Shown here: positions 1 through 13,600 of the stretch, in pieces
How the letters are laid out: each line of letters begins with the position of its first letter
Position numbering within the stretch: the stretch's first letter is position 1
Assembly: GCA_037576195.1 (NCBI GenBank)
Contig: CM075103.1
Span: forward strand, 31,766,723-31,830,722
Reading direction: 5' to 3'
Length of the DNA: 64,000 nucleotides
Origin: Phytoseiulus persimilis
Lineage: Eukaryota; Arthropoda; Arachnida; Mesostigmata; Phytoseiidae
Position numbers and translations under genes: made by a program
The notes under the pieces: generated by a model
What the model was told of the DNA's origin: nothing
What the model saw: only the letters and a program-made list of their open reading frames with translations
Databases searched by the model: none

Positions 1-72
1 TCCAGGACACCGATTCATAAACATACTCCTGGAACTTCAGTAGCTGATCATTCATTCCGTGGTGTCGAAACA

Positions 73-1086
73 TCATGGATCATGAATTCTCATAGAGCTT
101 GCCCGATTCTTTTTGAGGTGGTAACAGAAAACCAGCACTGTCCGCTGGTCCCTCTTATTCGGCACGTAAGCAACATGTTGAATGGAATGAATGAAACATC
201 TTTTACGTGAGCCTCGGCTCCAGGCTGATTGAATCTTGATTCAAATGACGGAAAAGTTCACCACAGCTGAAGTTGTCAAATCGTTCATTGCGCGTTGTCA
301 AATTACGCCTGCTGTGAGCCGACGTTTCGTGGTTGTCACAAGCTATCCCTGCGCGCAAATTATTCAAGTCGTGAACCGAAGGCATTCATGGGGCCCTTCT
401 CAAAATCCATGGAGATTGCCTTAGGATTGAACTCGGGCCAGCACAGCTTCAATGAGTCGATCTTGAGAAAACAGTTTTGGCGCGAGACTGAACGTGCCGT
501 AAACATGAATTTTCGCACCCATGCCGATCCACGCAGCGACGCTGTGCCTGCTGAAGATGAGAATTCGATCGGCGTCTTCCAGGCCTGTGTCACCGAGCAA
601 GAACACTTGAAAGTTTCCGGGCGTGCTTTCATAGACGGTGTACTCGTCTGGTATGAAATGAGTACGATCTCTGAAATGAGTCGCTGGAACGCTGAAACGA
701 TTTCGATTTCTCTGAATAGTTCTCGCTAGCGATCTGTCGCCCTCCATTGATCCCTGGGCGGCGATGGAGTATGTGCGTCTTATTCTGTTGATGACCTGCT
801 GCGGTTGTTCCATAGTATTCAAAGCCCGACGCTACAATGTCCTTATCTGGCGTGACACTCCGATGGCAGCACCGTTCGGGGAATCGGAGTGTATGCCCTT
901 GACCTCGATCTTCCCGGTCACGACAGACTCATAGAGACAAGCGCAGCATTTTTGAGTTTTGCTCGCCTTATATTGACACCGCCAAAGCTCTTCCTGTCCG
1001 TCTTTGCTGAACTGCGCGAACTCGTGTTGATAGCCGTCATGCGAGAACTTCTCTCGGCCACGTTGTGCTTCGACGGAGGAAGACAT
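73..1086 (-). pseudogene. Broken FLYWCH zinc-finger / Mutator-like (MULE) transposase gene
   Basis: Read on the minus strand in one frame from 1086. The first ~60 codons match a FLYWCH zinc finger: a DGY...F..FSKDG segment, then WRC, a C.AC pair and a downstream His. FLYWCH fingers are DNA-binding domains often fused to MULE transposases. After an in-frame TAG at 832-834 the same frame continues from about 822 to 424. That part has the pre-catalytic region typical of these proteins, including EDADRILIF and a later GTFSLAPKLF segment. A stretch of about 230 bases with several stops follows (an intron or insertion). In the same frame, AYVPNKRDQ then appears at about 180-150, matching the usual ALLPNK motif. 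The nonsense codon, the interrupting segment and the stop at 73-75 indicate a decayed transposon copy or domesticated relic. A recoded gene is possible but less likely. Confidence 0.72.
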
Positions 1087-2010
1087 TTAACGGGCTACAC
1101 AAGAGTTTCCGAGGGTAGCCGAGGGTGAAGTGTTCACAGTCTGTCACGTTTCCGCCAACAGAATCGAACATCCCCGACCAAGTGCACACATTCCGCAGCC
1201 TTCGCTCCAATGTGCACATCCTTCGAGATTCGCAAATCCTTCAAAATCAATATGCGGCGCACTTGCCATTGTGCAGTCCAAGAGCCACCCAACCAAAGGA
1301 AGTCAAGAAGTGACCACTTTGTTTGAAGAAAGAACCAGTATTCCAAGTTTACCCATCATATCAAGTTTCGATCACATCAATCGTTTTTTTCACAAACTAG
1401 TTGTAATGATCAAGGTTGCATAGTATAATCATAGGTGAAGGCCGATTTGTCGTGGTGGCCGCGTTGGCGCGTTCCCGCACACAACAGCTCTCCACGAGGG
1501 ATCAATCTTGGTATGGAACAGAACGTCAACGCCACGTCTCTGAAGAGACTCCAAGGTCCGCTTCGCGAGAAGAGGAATCGACGAGTCCATCTCTTATGTG
1601 TCACAGAAGGAATGATCGACCCCAAAAGCTTTCTGGCAATTACCAGTTTCACGGGAAAATTCATTGAGAAACTTTGGGCGGTACCTGAGCCCTCCCCAGC
1701 CATTCCAGGGAATGAGTGGGATAAGCCCGAGGCCATTCCAACTTCCGCTACTCCATACTCCCATTCACGGTTCTCGCAGACAACCATGCGCAACGACTGG
1801 CCTCCGCGTCGCGAAAACCTTCACACATTCCCTACCGCTTGGACAATCGCCCAGGCCTTCTGAGCTCATCGACTCTTCCAGTTCGACGTTTTTTCATGAT
1901 TTACTCCTGCGGACAGGGAGGTCTCAGCAATCTTAGACAACCCTCTCTCGCGAGAACAAGCGGCTATGCTCCTCATTTCGTTTTCCCCGCGTGTCGGTAA
2001 CTTTCGGCAG
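1087..2010. other. No convincing gene between the MULE relic and the ATRX exons
   Basis: Open frames here overlap on both strands and none resembles a known family. Missing 5' exons of the ATRX gene may lie here or to the left of the window. The first firm ATRX exon starts in phase 2, so upstream coding exons must exist. Confidence 0.4.
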
Positions 2011-2102
2011 TGAAGAACAGGAGACGACGAAGCCTGAGTGACAAAAGCTCCGGAGCCGATCCCAGAATTTCGCCGATTGTGCTTCTGAACGGCAAAACTC
2101 AG

Positions 2103-5100
2103 CAACAAGATTGAGACGGTCATGCAGAGGGATCTCCGAGCTGACAAAATCAGGAGGTGCGTTCTGGAGCTCGACGCCAATACGAGAAGACCATTGATAG
2201 AAGTTGACGAGGCACTCGTTCGCTCTATGAAACCTCATCAAATCGAAGGTGTGAAGTTCCTCTACAAAACTATGATTGAATCGATAGCTCGAGTTTCGAA
2301 GGGCGAGCCAGGCTGCGGAGCCATCCTCGCGCATTGTATGGGGTTGGGGAAAACCTTCGTGAGCATCTGCTTCCTTCACACACTTCTGACCAACAGAATC
2401 CTCAAGACGTTCGTGAAAAAAATAATCGTCTTCTGCCCGTGCAACGTCGTGCTCAACTGGGCAAAGGAGTTCGAGACTTGGATCAGCAAAAACGAGCGGG
2501 TCGAAGAAAAACTAAAAATCCACGAGTTCTTCCGAGTGAAAACGCTCGTCGATCGGATGAGAACGCTCGAAGCCTGGAACGAGAACGGAGGTGTCCTCAT
2601 CATGAGTTACTCGATGTTCAGGATCATGACACAAACCATAGCCACGAATCCAGAGGTCGGTAAGAGACTGCCTGAACTTCTCCATAACCCTGGAGCTGAT
2701 CTGGTCGTCTGTGACGAAGGACACACCCTGAAAAGCTCGAAGGCTCAGATCTCGAAGGCGATGTATCTGATACGAACCCAGCGAAGATTGGTTCTAACCG
2801 GTACCCCGCTGCAAAACAACATGACCGAATATCACTGCATGGTGAACTTTGTACGACCCGACACCCTGGGAACTCTGAGAGAGTTCAAGGACCGCTTCGT
2901 AAAACCCATCGTTCTAGGTCAAAAAGCCGACGCCAGTAAGAGTGCGGTCAGATTGATGAAAACTCGAGTTCATATCCTGAACAAACTGTTGGCCGACTGT
3001 GTCCATCGCTGTGATTACAGTCATTTGGCGCCGTACCTTCCGCCCAAGTACGAATACGTGATCTCCATCAATCTTTCCGCGCTGCAAATGAAACTCTACC
3101 GGCAGTACTTGAAGTTCATCGGTGTGAACAGGAACACAACTCGGGAAGACTTGAAACGGCGGTTTTTCCTGAGAGACTACCAAGTTCTGAAGATGGTTTG
3201 GTCCCATCCCTGTCTGATTGTTGAAAACGAGGATCGCCGAGAAGGCAGGCGACAGAAGAGAGCAGCGAAATCCAAGAAACCCACGGATGATTTTTCAGAA
3301 GAGGACGCCATCTCCGAACCACTGGAGAGAATTCACGGAGGTGGCGATGAAGAAACACTCGTTAGAACATACAAGACCCGGAGTACTTGTGAGAGAAACC
3401 CGACAGGAGATAGCGATTTCGAAGAATCAGACATGAAGGTACTGTTTTAGTCCCTTCCATTTTGTGAGGCAATGGAATCAAGATTCCAGGTTGATGTGCT
3501 CGAGAGCTTGATCACAGAGTCACGATACACATACGTATACGGTCGGAACAGACCTCGATTCAGCGTGCATCTATCTTCAGGGATATTATCCTCACCGTGC
3601 TACGGGATTGCCCCAGGTTTTTTGCCGAGGCAGCAAACCATATTCGCGAGTTTGACATCAATAAGCTTCATGGGCTCGGTCCTTCTTGACGTTTTTAGGA
3701 GAAATAACCATGAGCTTTACAGGACGAGCCCTGGTGGAGTGGTCACGTGTCTCGGAACGGCGGAGAGATCTCAAATTTGGAGCTTTCGACAAAATTCGTG
3801 GTGGCATTCGAAATTTTGAAGCAATGCGAACAAATAAAAGACAAGGTCATACTGTTCAGCACCAGTCTATTGACCTTGGATCTTTTTGAGCGGCAACTGC
3901 AGGCTCAACGAGACGAGGAGTTGAATGCTTTCGGTCGGAATGAGGCCGTCAGCAAGTGGCGGCGCGGTTTGGATTACTTCCGAGTGGACGGGAGAACTGG
4001 TGTGGAAGCTCGCAAGGATTACATCGATCACTTCAATGATGCGAGCAACGAACGAGCCAGACTGATCCTGGTCAGCACGAAGGCCGGCGGCATAGGAATA
4101 AACATGATAGGCGCCAATCGCATCATTGTCGTTGACGCGTCCTGGAATCCGTCCGACGATACTCAAGCGGTTTTCCGAGCGTACCGTTTTGGACAGACGA
4201 AACCCGTCTACGTCTATCGTCTTCTATCGCATGCCACGATGGAGGAGAAGATCTATCATCGTCAAGTGGATAAGATAGCGCTTGCATCCAGAGTGGTGGA
4301 CGAGAAGAATCTCGAGCGCCATTTCAAAGGATCAGATCTCAAAGCTCTGTACGAGTTCAAACCTCACAGGAAATCGCGAAAAACTATGGCACTGCCAAAA
4401 GATCGCCTCTTGGCCGATCTTCTCATCACGTGCAAGGAATTGATCAAAGGCTACCATGAGCATGACTCGCTACTCCGCAATGATGTGGAGGGTGAATTGA
4501 CTGACGGAGAGCGCAAGCAAGCCTGGATAGAATATGAAAACGAGCTCCAAGGTGAGAATTCCGTTCTGGAAGTTTATCAGTGCTTGATTTACCCGAGTCC
4601 GCAACGTACCGCTCCGCTCCATCAACTAACGGTCTTTTGATCCAGATGCTCCACACGAAGGAAGTCTTCAGGGCTTGCAGACGGAGGAGTCAGGGCCGTT
4701 GTATGACTTCGACTTCCAGGATAAACTGAGGTTGTCATATCGACAGACAGGTGAGATCACATGGGCAGGGCGAGAGGAGTTCCAGAATAACGGGGATCTT
4801 CCAGGCCCACACGGACGGGCCTGTAGCTCCAGGGTTCCTTGGGGCTCTGATCTTCGGAGAGATCTCTAGAGGAGTTCTCCATAAAGAGGCTTCGTATAGA
4901 TTTCCCACGATTGCTTGCAAGCTTGCTCCTAGTTGACACTCGATAAGAAAGTTGGTAACACTTGAAGTCCCCGAAAGAAGTCCGGAGGGATCCGACGAAC
5001 CCTCATTCAGATAGATTGGTAGGTTTACGACGCGCTCTATTGGAAACCTTCCCAGTTGACCGAGAATCTGAGGACGGTTCTCCAGCGCTACTCTTCTTTC

Positions 5101-5907
5101 CTTCCTCGGGCGTCGTTGCGGCAGCCGGTTTGGCAGGGGTCTTCCTGGGCGGTTCCTCTTCTCCCTCCGATGAGGAATCGTCCGAGCTGGAGTCATGTGA
5201 TCTCCATGTCGTCTCGAAAAGCTCCCGGAAATGCCAGCCTCAGCCGAGGCAGATGCCGTTATCAATATGTTTTTCCACCCCTCCCACTTCCTCCAGAAAA
5301 ATCCTGCACAGGCGTACCCTGGCCAGTGTTCGTCATTCAAACAGTCCTTGCCTTGGTTGACAATCGAGCTCATGGTCTGTGGGCGCTTCTGGCCCTCTTC
5401 GGTTGCAAAGCAGCGACTTCTAGTCATATGTTATGCGAACCGTCGGAGTCCGAATCCCGGTAAAATTATATGAGACAGGTCCCTCTCGCATGGATTGACA
5501 TGAAGGGCTCCAGACCGCCCACTCACCGCTTCTCTTTTACAGTGACGACTCAGACCAGTGAGGAGAGGCTCAGAGACACTTTGCGGTACGATAGGCCGAC
5601 CAAAGATCCCAGGGAAATCTTCAAAGAGATCAAGTTGAACGTGAGTATCCGAATGGAGAGATCTTACGAATTCCTTCATCACCGAAATCCCATCTGACTC
5701 GCTACAAACTTTCTCCGCCTCACGTTCCCGCTCAGCACGTCGAGTCCGGTCCTCAGTTCCGATTTCTCTTTCCAGTATCCCAACGCCAATCAGCTGACTA
5801 TTGCCATGCGCTTCAGAGAAGAGTCTGTAACCGCAACCAGTACTCGAACAGATGATGTTCCACGCGCGAAACGATCAGCTCGGACACTTATGAAGAGAGT
5901 TATATAG
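2103..5907 (+). CDS. ATRX: ATRX/XNP SWI2/SNF2-type chromatin remodeling ATPase, 5' incomplete
   Basis: Nuclear ATP-dependent DNA translocase; the family acts on heterochromatin and, with DAXX, on H3.3 deposition. Phase-consistent exons are 2103-3438, 3723-4551, 4646-4750, 5543-5640 and 5776-5907 (stop TAG 5905-5907), giving about 832 residues. A tiny upstream exon at 2011-2037 (EEQETTKP) fits the phase but is tentative. The first exon holds helicase motif I (AHCMGLGKT, about 2329-2355), motif II DEGH (about 2713-2724) and LTGTPLQNN (about 2797-2823). The second holds the C-terminal lobe, with STKAGGIGIN and a motif VI region reading DASWNPSDDTQ then FRAYRFGQTKPVYVY. GYHEHDSLL near 4450-4480 is a hallmark of ATRX rather than of RAD54 or other SNF2 proteins. 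The last two exons are phase-consistent but match no ATRX region I know, so the C-terminus is less certain. The ADD finger of vertebrate ATRX is not visible; insect XNP also lacks it. Confidence 0.93.
5003..5238 (-). CDS. Possible terminal exon of an unknown minus-strand gene, Ser/acid-rich, inside an ATRX intron
   Basis: On the minus strand, an open frame of about 78 codons runs from a possible acceptor (ends TGAG, at 5239) to a TGA at 5003-5005. The peptide starts WHFRELFETTWRSHD and turns into a Ser/Asp/Glu-rich stretch, then Lys/Pro/Ala-rich sequence, typical of a disordered nuclear-protein tail. It lies in the 4751-5542 intron of ATRX on the opposite strand. I could not find an upstream exon with matching phase, and the plus strand is also open here, so this may be chance. 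Confidence 0.25.
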
Positions 5908-7674
5908 CTTCCGATTCCCCGCCAGCGAACGTTGCTTGAACGCGAATGAGAGCAGCAACGATGTCTGGCGGGAGAGACCGAGTTTCTGAGGTCGATAGAA
6001 AATTGAAGAGAAAATCAGTTTACTCCTAGAGTTTCGTTTGTATTTGATGACGTGAACGGTCGCTTGCTAGCGAAAGTAAAAGAAACCGATGGATCATCGC
6101 GCAGGAACAGCGCTCAGGGCCGTTATTTACCGCAAGAATCGGCTCAAATTTATTTCCTCCCGAGAAAATGAGACTTCTGGGCTCAGAACGTCGCTGAGCT
6201 TCGAATGCTCCGTGGTTCAAAACGTCGCTGGGCTAAAATGCACTCTAGCTCTCACTGTCTTCGGGCTCAAAGTGTCAGTCCCCTAAGAGCTAGGAGACTG
6301 GGCAAATCGATACATCCAGAAAACGCCTGCAGCATCTTCGAACCAAATATTCCAGATCATCGTTTCTCTCCCCATGAACTGCCCGTCGCAGACAGATGAT
6401 AGGGCTGATGATCGAGTCGTCCGAGGAGGACGTTTGTGGAGGACAACACGCATCACGGAACGGACTTTGAGAACCGCATCACGAAAGTTATCCCTCCAAG
6501 TCGAAAACGCAGAGAAAGTCCATTACACAGTTAATTTACGGCACATCTGGTGCGGGAAACGCTGTGAACTCGGGCTCGGCCGAGAAACGTTCTTCTCTTC
6601 TGCCCCGAATCGGTTACGCCGATCAGATGCTGCTGTGAGATAGTTCTGAAAAGTCGATACCGGAGCTGATTTTCATGGAGAACTGACTTTCGTGTGATCG
6701 CAGCACTTCAGATTCGGTTTGTGGTAATTGTTCGCAAGTCAAGAGAGCCATGAAATCTATGACGCATCGACGGGGGTATGTTCTCTCTTTCTGGTCACGG
6801 ATGAATGACGTTTTCCATCATTGAGCGGAGATTTGACAGGGGAGATTTTGGAGGTGAAGAATCTGCATTTGATCGATCGGAATATCCGCTGTAGGATCAG
6901 AGAGAGGTTTTAGCAAATGCTTCCCTGGTGCGCCGTTCTCCAACCATTGTTGTTCTAGGAGGTCAGAGAGTTAGCGCTGGGATCGATCGTTGTCGCTTGC
7001 GTTACAAACTCAATCGTTCCCATGGTCTCATTAGAGGGTGAAAGATAACCCAGGCGAGGTCCAGCTCTCGAGCTCCGGTCAGCTCTAGCCACTACTGGCT
7101 TCAGCCCATGGAACCGAGCTGAGCTCTGAAGTCATTCCAGGTTGCTGACGTAAGTTTGTTGGATGCGCTGGATGAGCCTGAAGGACGCTCGAAAAGAGAT
7201 CCGAACGCCTTTACGGACAAAGCATCATCAGGGGATACTTTCCCGGATTGCTACCGGCTCTCGAGAAATTTCTGGACTCGCTGTCGAAATGAGCCTCATG
7301 ACTGTGTAGTCTTGGAGAATTCCCCGATCCCCACGGCGATTAGAGAAGCCGCCCCACATCTCATCTGGAAACAGTGTTGTGTCGTCTGCATCGGCAGACA
7401 GCATTATTATGATCGAGCAGAAACCTGATGCTGTTGTTGCTACTGGCGGCTCGCTTTTCGCTCTCCCAGTTTAGCAGCGGCCGCATCCACGGCGAAAACA
7501 GAGCAAGTTTTCTCTCGTGCGTTCGGGCGAAGGTCCAGAGGAGACATAATTGACAACGAAGCAACTGTCTTGTAAAATCCGTGACCAAACAAAAGTGATC
7601 TATCCGTGATCAATTGTATCGTTCGAAGACTCTTCCCGTGTGACGCCGAAGCATTTACTGTCAAACTTGAAGCC
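5908..7674. other. Intergenic region between ATRX and XRN1
   Basis: The genes are head-to-tail here. The stretch contains a degenerate 17-bp repeat array (6149-6278) and presumably the XRN1 promoter and 5' untranslated region. An open frame at 7156-7428 has no recognisable domain. I see no clear TATA box at a useful distance from the XRN1 start. Confidence 0.5.
6149..6278. repeat. Degenerate 17-bp tandem repeat, locus 1
   Basis: About six diverged units of 16-18 bp, with a consensus close to CTGGGCTCAAAACGTCG. The same unit family recurs at 38941-39075. It is non-coding and lies between ATRX and XRN1. Confidence 0.6.
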
Positions 7675-10600
7675 ATGGGAGTCCCTAAGTTCTACAGATG
7701 GATATCTGAGAGATACCCTTGTCTCTCCACGGTGGCGAGGGAGTATCAGGTAAAGCTCGGAAACTGGACGCCGAAACGTTCTCCGAGAGAAGCCATCATC
7801 GGGAACTCTGTCCTGTCTGCGGTCCATGCTCGGGCTGGCCGCTCCTCTTCTCGCTTTGGAGCTGCTGCACGAAATACACAGCGCTTGCGTTGTCCTTCGC
7901 CAACACGACACAGAGCTGCCGATCGATAGCGAGCGTTGACGTATCGCGATTCTAGTCGACTGCTCTCGCCTGCTGGATCATGAAAAATCATATGAAGCTA
8001 TCCGGAAATCCTAGAGCGGTGAATTGATTTCGCGCTCGAGAATCGAACTCACTGTGGGCGGTCGAGCCGCTCCGCGATCTTTGCGCGGGAGATGACTGAT
8101 TGCAAATAGCGAACACGTCGCGCAGTGTCAGAACCGCCGCGAAGACTCCCGAGCTCTGCTCGATCTCGATGAGTTTCCCGATGTTTTGTGGCGAGAAGAA
8201 TAGGAACCGATTGGCGATGCGATTTCCGCGATGATATTGTGAGAACGAAATAGGCAGAACACTGATAGGCATGCTCTGATTTCAGCTGCCAGACTTCGAT
8301 AACCTCTACCTGGACATGAACGGAATAATCCACGTTTGCTCGCATCCGAATGATGCCGACGCTCATTTTCGGATATCCGAGGCCGAAATCTTCAAGAATA
8401 TATTCGATTATATCGACTTCATATTCAGGTTGGTGCTGGTTCTCGACAACAGCGCAGGCTACGAAGTCGTTCACATCGTCACTCCCGCATGAGATTCGAA
8501 TTTCTAATGTCGTCTTCTCAATTACCTTCAGAATGGTAAAGCCGAGAAAATATTTCTTCATGGCGGTCGATGGTGTGGCACCTCGTGCCAAGATGAATCA
8601 GCAGAGAGACCGCAGGTTTCGGTAAGAACGGGGAAGAAGTACCTCCTGGCTCGTTGAGCTGAATCTGGGCTGAATGACGAAACTGAGAGGAGCTCGTTTA
8701 CAGCTCCGCGAAAGAAGCTCAAGAAACGGAGAAGGCCGCTAAGCAGAAAGGAGAGGAGCTCCCCACAGATAAACGGTTCGACTCGAACTGTATATCGCCC
8801 GGGACTGAGTTCATGGAGCGACTGCATGAGCAGTTGAAGTACTTTGTTGTTCTGAAGCTTTCAACGGATCCAGTTTGGCAGCGGCCGGGCTTGAAAATTT
8901 ACCTCAGCGGCCACGACGCACCGGGTGAAGGCGAACACAAAGCCATGGACTTCATCCGTTACATAAGAGCGCAGAAAGAGTGAGTTCAGCTCATTCACTG
9001 ATTGCAGGAGTCTCCTCCGGGCCGGCGTCAGGTCGCGTCTTCGGGAGGTCGCTTAGTGAGACTAAAAGTACAGTGAAAAATCCACAGTTATGATCCCAAC
9101 ACTCGCCATTGTATTTACGGTCAGGACGCTGATCTCATCATGCTGGCTTTGTGCACGCACGAGCCTCATATTGCTTTACTACGGGAGGAAATCGTTTACG
9201 GTGAGCTCTTGCGGCCATGGTGGAGCGATGTCGTGAAATGTGGCCCCGCCATCTCTCATGTTCGCTGACGGTGTGCTCTTCCCGAATTTCCCAGGAAAAA
9301 GTGCTCAAAAAAGAGTTCAAAGTGCGGACAAAGTCACGTTTCATCTGCTGCACATAAATTTGCTGAGAGAGTACCTCGACCACGAATTCTCTGAGTTGAA
9401 AGAGCCGGGAGTCCTGAAACAAGGTTACAATTTGGAGAGTATCATTGACGACTGGCTCCTGATGTGTTTCCTCGTAGGTGAGTTTTCCCGCTGCTGTATC
9501 GTTCTGATTCCCACAGACTGTATTCGAATCGTCTGAAAAGGAAGCGAGTCAACAGGCTCTTGCGCGTTACAGGTAACGATTTCCTTCCTCATCTACCGAA
9601 CCTCCATATTGCTCACGATGCCTTGCCGATTATGCACAAAACCTATTGCACTGTGATGCCGACTTTGAACGGCTACCTCCATGATCAAGGCAGGCTGAAC
9701 TTGAAGAATTTCGAGGCAAGTTTTGCATGCTCTCATGGATCAACCCAAATAGTGGTATTCATTACGTACGACTCCCTGGACGCAGAGTCTCCCATGCGGC
9801 TTGTGCCTTTACGTGGAACTGTTATGCCGGTCCAACTGACGGTATCCCAAATTATCGTAGGTGTTCCTGAGGAAACTCGGGGAACGAGATCGAGAAATGT
9901 TCGAACGCGTCGAGGAGAAGCACCCAGACGGCATGAAGAAAACCGAAAGGACTGAGATGGAAGCGGTAAGCTGCGCTCTGCCCGATTTCGCTGCTGGTAA
10001 TGCGTATCAAGCCCTGTCAACCCCGCGCGTGAGAGCAGGGGGCGTCGGAGCCGTCGGCTTCCGGAGTGGATCTCGGATTCCAAGATCGGATGACGGGAAA
10101 TGCTCCACCCTCGCTACTGTATCGGATGACGACGCGAGAATGATGACTGTTTTTAAATTGAGCAGGCTCGGAGGAAGTTCCCGGGGCTCGACATACCCGA
10201 CGTCGATAGTGATGAAGACATTTGGGAGGAGGAGTTCCGACAGCACAAGCGGCATTACTATATGTCTAAAATGGGTTATGATGAAGTGACTGAAGACGTT
10301 CTCCGTGAGCAAGCCGAAGGTTACATTCGAGCTGTCCAGTGGAATCTTCATTACTACTACAACGGCGTGCAAAGTTGGAGCTGGTGAGAAGATTTGCAAG
10401 ATGACAGACAGAGGCATAGCCTGTTTACGATCCGGCGCTTCTGTGTTGGAGGCTTCTGGGTTTGCAGTGGGTTTGGAGGCACGGGATGCTTGATCGATGA
10501 GTCGAGCTCGCGCTGAAACCTTGAATATCCGCAGGTACTATCCTCACCACTATTCACCATTCATATCGGATATAAAGAATTTCAGTCATTTGAGGTTCGA

Positions 10601-13600
10601 CTTCGAGCGCGGGAAGCCATTCCTGCCTTTCCAACAGCTCGTTTCCATCATGCCTACAGCTTCTCGAGAGCTCGTACCCGCTGCGTACAGGTAGGTGCGA
10701 CCTCTGGCACCGGCTTCGATCAAAAATCAGGATTGATGGGTGTATCCCGAAAGCTCTCAAGCTGAGCTACGAGTCTCAAATTTTTGCAGGCGACTGATGA
10801 CCGAAGACGATTCTCCCTTGAAAGAATATTTCCCCGACGACTTCGAAACGGATCTCAACGGGAAGACCCAGGAGTGGGAGGCGGTCGTTTTGATCAAGTA
10901 CATCGAGGAAGAAATCTTGTTGAACTCCATGGAAAAATACGACCACCTGTGAGTACTTTCAAAGTGTCTGAACGTCTCGAGATCGACGCTGATGCGGTCT
11001 GTCCGAGTCCGTTTTTTAAGAAGAAAATTTGTCTTCCGCGATTCAGGCTCACTGACACCGAAAAGATGCGGAACAAACACGGAGCCCATCTCGTGTACGA
11101 ATACACACCGAAGGCCTTGGAGGCGTACGCGTCCCCGTTCCCCGGCCACAAATGGTTTCCAGATATCCTCACTTCGCATGCGAAGCGCACAGATTTACCT
11201 TCGGATGAATATCGATTGGAAATCCGGAGACTGAGGAAAGGTCAGTGAAACTTTCCGGAAACATCCTCATTGTCACGGTCGCAGCGTTGCATTCCACGAA
11301 CGAGCTCCCCGATACTTTTCCGAGAAACCATTGCTCATGCTGTGAATCAACGCCGGACATCCATCGACAGGTCGTCTACCGAACACCCAAAACAGTTACT
11401 ACTTTCCTGGATTTCCATCGCTGCGCTTCCTCCGCCACAGGGCCGAGCTGGTCCTGCAAGGCTGCACGATCTTCCAGCAGGCTTCCAGAGGCTACAACAT
11501 GATTCTGCATCTAGAAGACAAACCAGCCGACATGGAAACATTCGTTGGGCTAATCGGCAAGGAAGTGCACATCAACTATCCGCATCTGAAACAGGCGATC
11601 GTGAGCAAAGTTTGCTCGAACAACACCATAATAACGGCGAAGGGAACGAGCAAGATGTCCGAGATCGAGGTAGGTCGAGTTCTCGATGGAAACCCAACTG
11701 CTCACGCGGTGGACGGTTGAGGCTGATGTCGCGAGGTTCTCTCCACGATATCGAGAGCGGAACATCTACGACTGGAGAGCTGCATCGCGTTACGATTCTC
11801 ACTCAGCTTTCTCCATTTCTAAGATGAAGGACCACGTGCGAAAATTGGAAGGCCTCCACAGTGAGCTAAAGTTCCGATGGGGTATTCACGCTGGCGACGC
11901 ACCGAAACTTATTCTCTACTGCAGACCCCTAATCGGTCGAAAATACATCTTCAGGGGGAACGATCAGGTGAATCCGAGTGTCAAGTCAACTGGATGGAAG
12001 TTCATGGCGCTGCGAATCGAGCGGTTCCGTGAATTCTTCTCTCGTTTCAGGTGACCGTTGAGAAGCAGTGGTCTGACAGCGATGTAGCCGTCTTGCACAA
12101 CACCATAATAAGTGGCCTGATGGAGCACGAGACAGAGGTGGCGAACTTCAAAACGTTGGAAGAAGTTTTCGCCGAGAACACACCAGTGTTCTTGATGACC
12201 CTTAACGAGTATGGACTGCAGGTGAGCTCCCTGGGCATCAGGTCGTTTATCCACTCCACGGAATGCGTGCGAACCGAAGCCCACAGTGACGAAGCAAGAT
12301 CTTCTTGATTTTTTCCTGGCTTCTTCAGGGATTTGTCAGATCGATCCTCAAAGACGGGCATCTCCTCGTTGAGAGCAAGTTCCGCGAAGAGCCTGACTTC
12401 ATGGATCTGCGGAAACGGGAACCAGAGCTGCGCAAAAATGATTTCCTCCCCTCGTTCCGGTAGGTGTTCCGTAATGCTTTCGCCAAGGATGACTCCTTTC
12501 CGGAACCTGAAGGCTTCCGATCCTTGTGCGAACCACGGGTCGGAATGGAGCAAGCCCTCAGAGTTCAGGTGGGAACCCCATCCGATGTTGATCTGCGATC
12601 TCTGAGAATCAGCGGGAAATTCTCGGTTCCAGACTCGCGAAGGACCTCGGGTTGGAGAATCATTTGGTTGCCCGCCTCACGGGCTGCGTCCAGGTTCAGT
12701 TGAACTCTCAGGAAGCGGACACGAGTCAAACGATCAACATTGGGCTCAATTTGAAGTTCAACAAGAAGAACGAAGAAGTCGTCGGATACTCGAAACGAAT
12801 CAGAACTAAAGATGGCCGTACCGAATGGTAAATCATTCGGGGTATTGATTCTGCTGTAGTATCGGTTCAAAATTTGATCGGCTCTGTTCCAATGGACGAT
12901 TCTCTATCCAAGACGGATGAAGGAAGTCTGGAGGCTAATTCAGGCATTGAAACGTTCGCAGGAGATTCTCTCAGGGTACCCTAGCCATTCTACGCGAGTT
13001 ACTGAGTGTTTTCGGAGACTTCTACTTGAAACTCCGTCAGTGCTTCGAGATGGACAAGATCCCTTTGGAGAAATGCTGCAGTGGCGATGAGTACGGACCT
13101 GCACTGAATAGAGTCCGGGAACTGGCCAAATGGATAAAGGAGCAACCGTGCTCGAAGGTCAGTTGTACGAAGGTCCTTCCAAGAAATGCGATCTCACGAT
13201 TCACCCCGAATGATCGAGTCGAGTCCGACAGACATCTGATGGGACGCAAATATGTGGTACTGCATCGATGTTTGAACGCGTTATCATTTCATCAGGCTCC
13301 GAGACAGAAATCAGGAGGCATCGTTTTTGATGAAGGCGTGGTTGAGGCCATACAGGAGCATGTTGACTCACACAACAAGAGTCCCCTACGATCTATCAAT
13401 ATCAAGGTGAGTGCCACGTCTCATTAATCTTATGGCGGGCGATTTGAGGACGAACTCGAAACCTGAAGCCCTTGAATTTCATCTCTGGTCTTAGGCTCAC
13501 GCAAGCGACGTCTATCTACCGGGGCTGCATCTCGGACTGTTCGCACCCGATCCGAAGGCGTTCTTCTGCTTGTATGACAGAGTGGTAAACATCAGGCCGG

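Noticed and set aside
12460-12632. Extra XRN1 exon starting after the TAG at 12461-12463
   Set aside because: Splicing 12459 to 12633 keeps phase and restores the conserved alignment (ARLTG then [12 protein letters not shown]); including this stretch does not.
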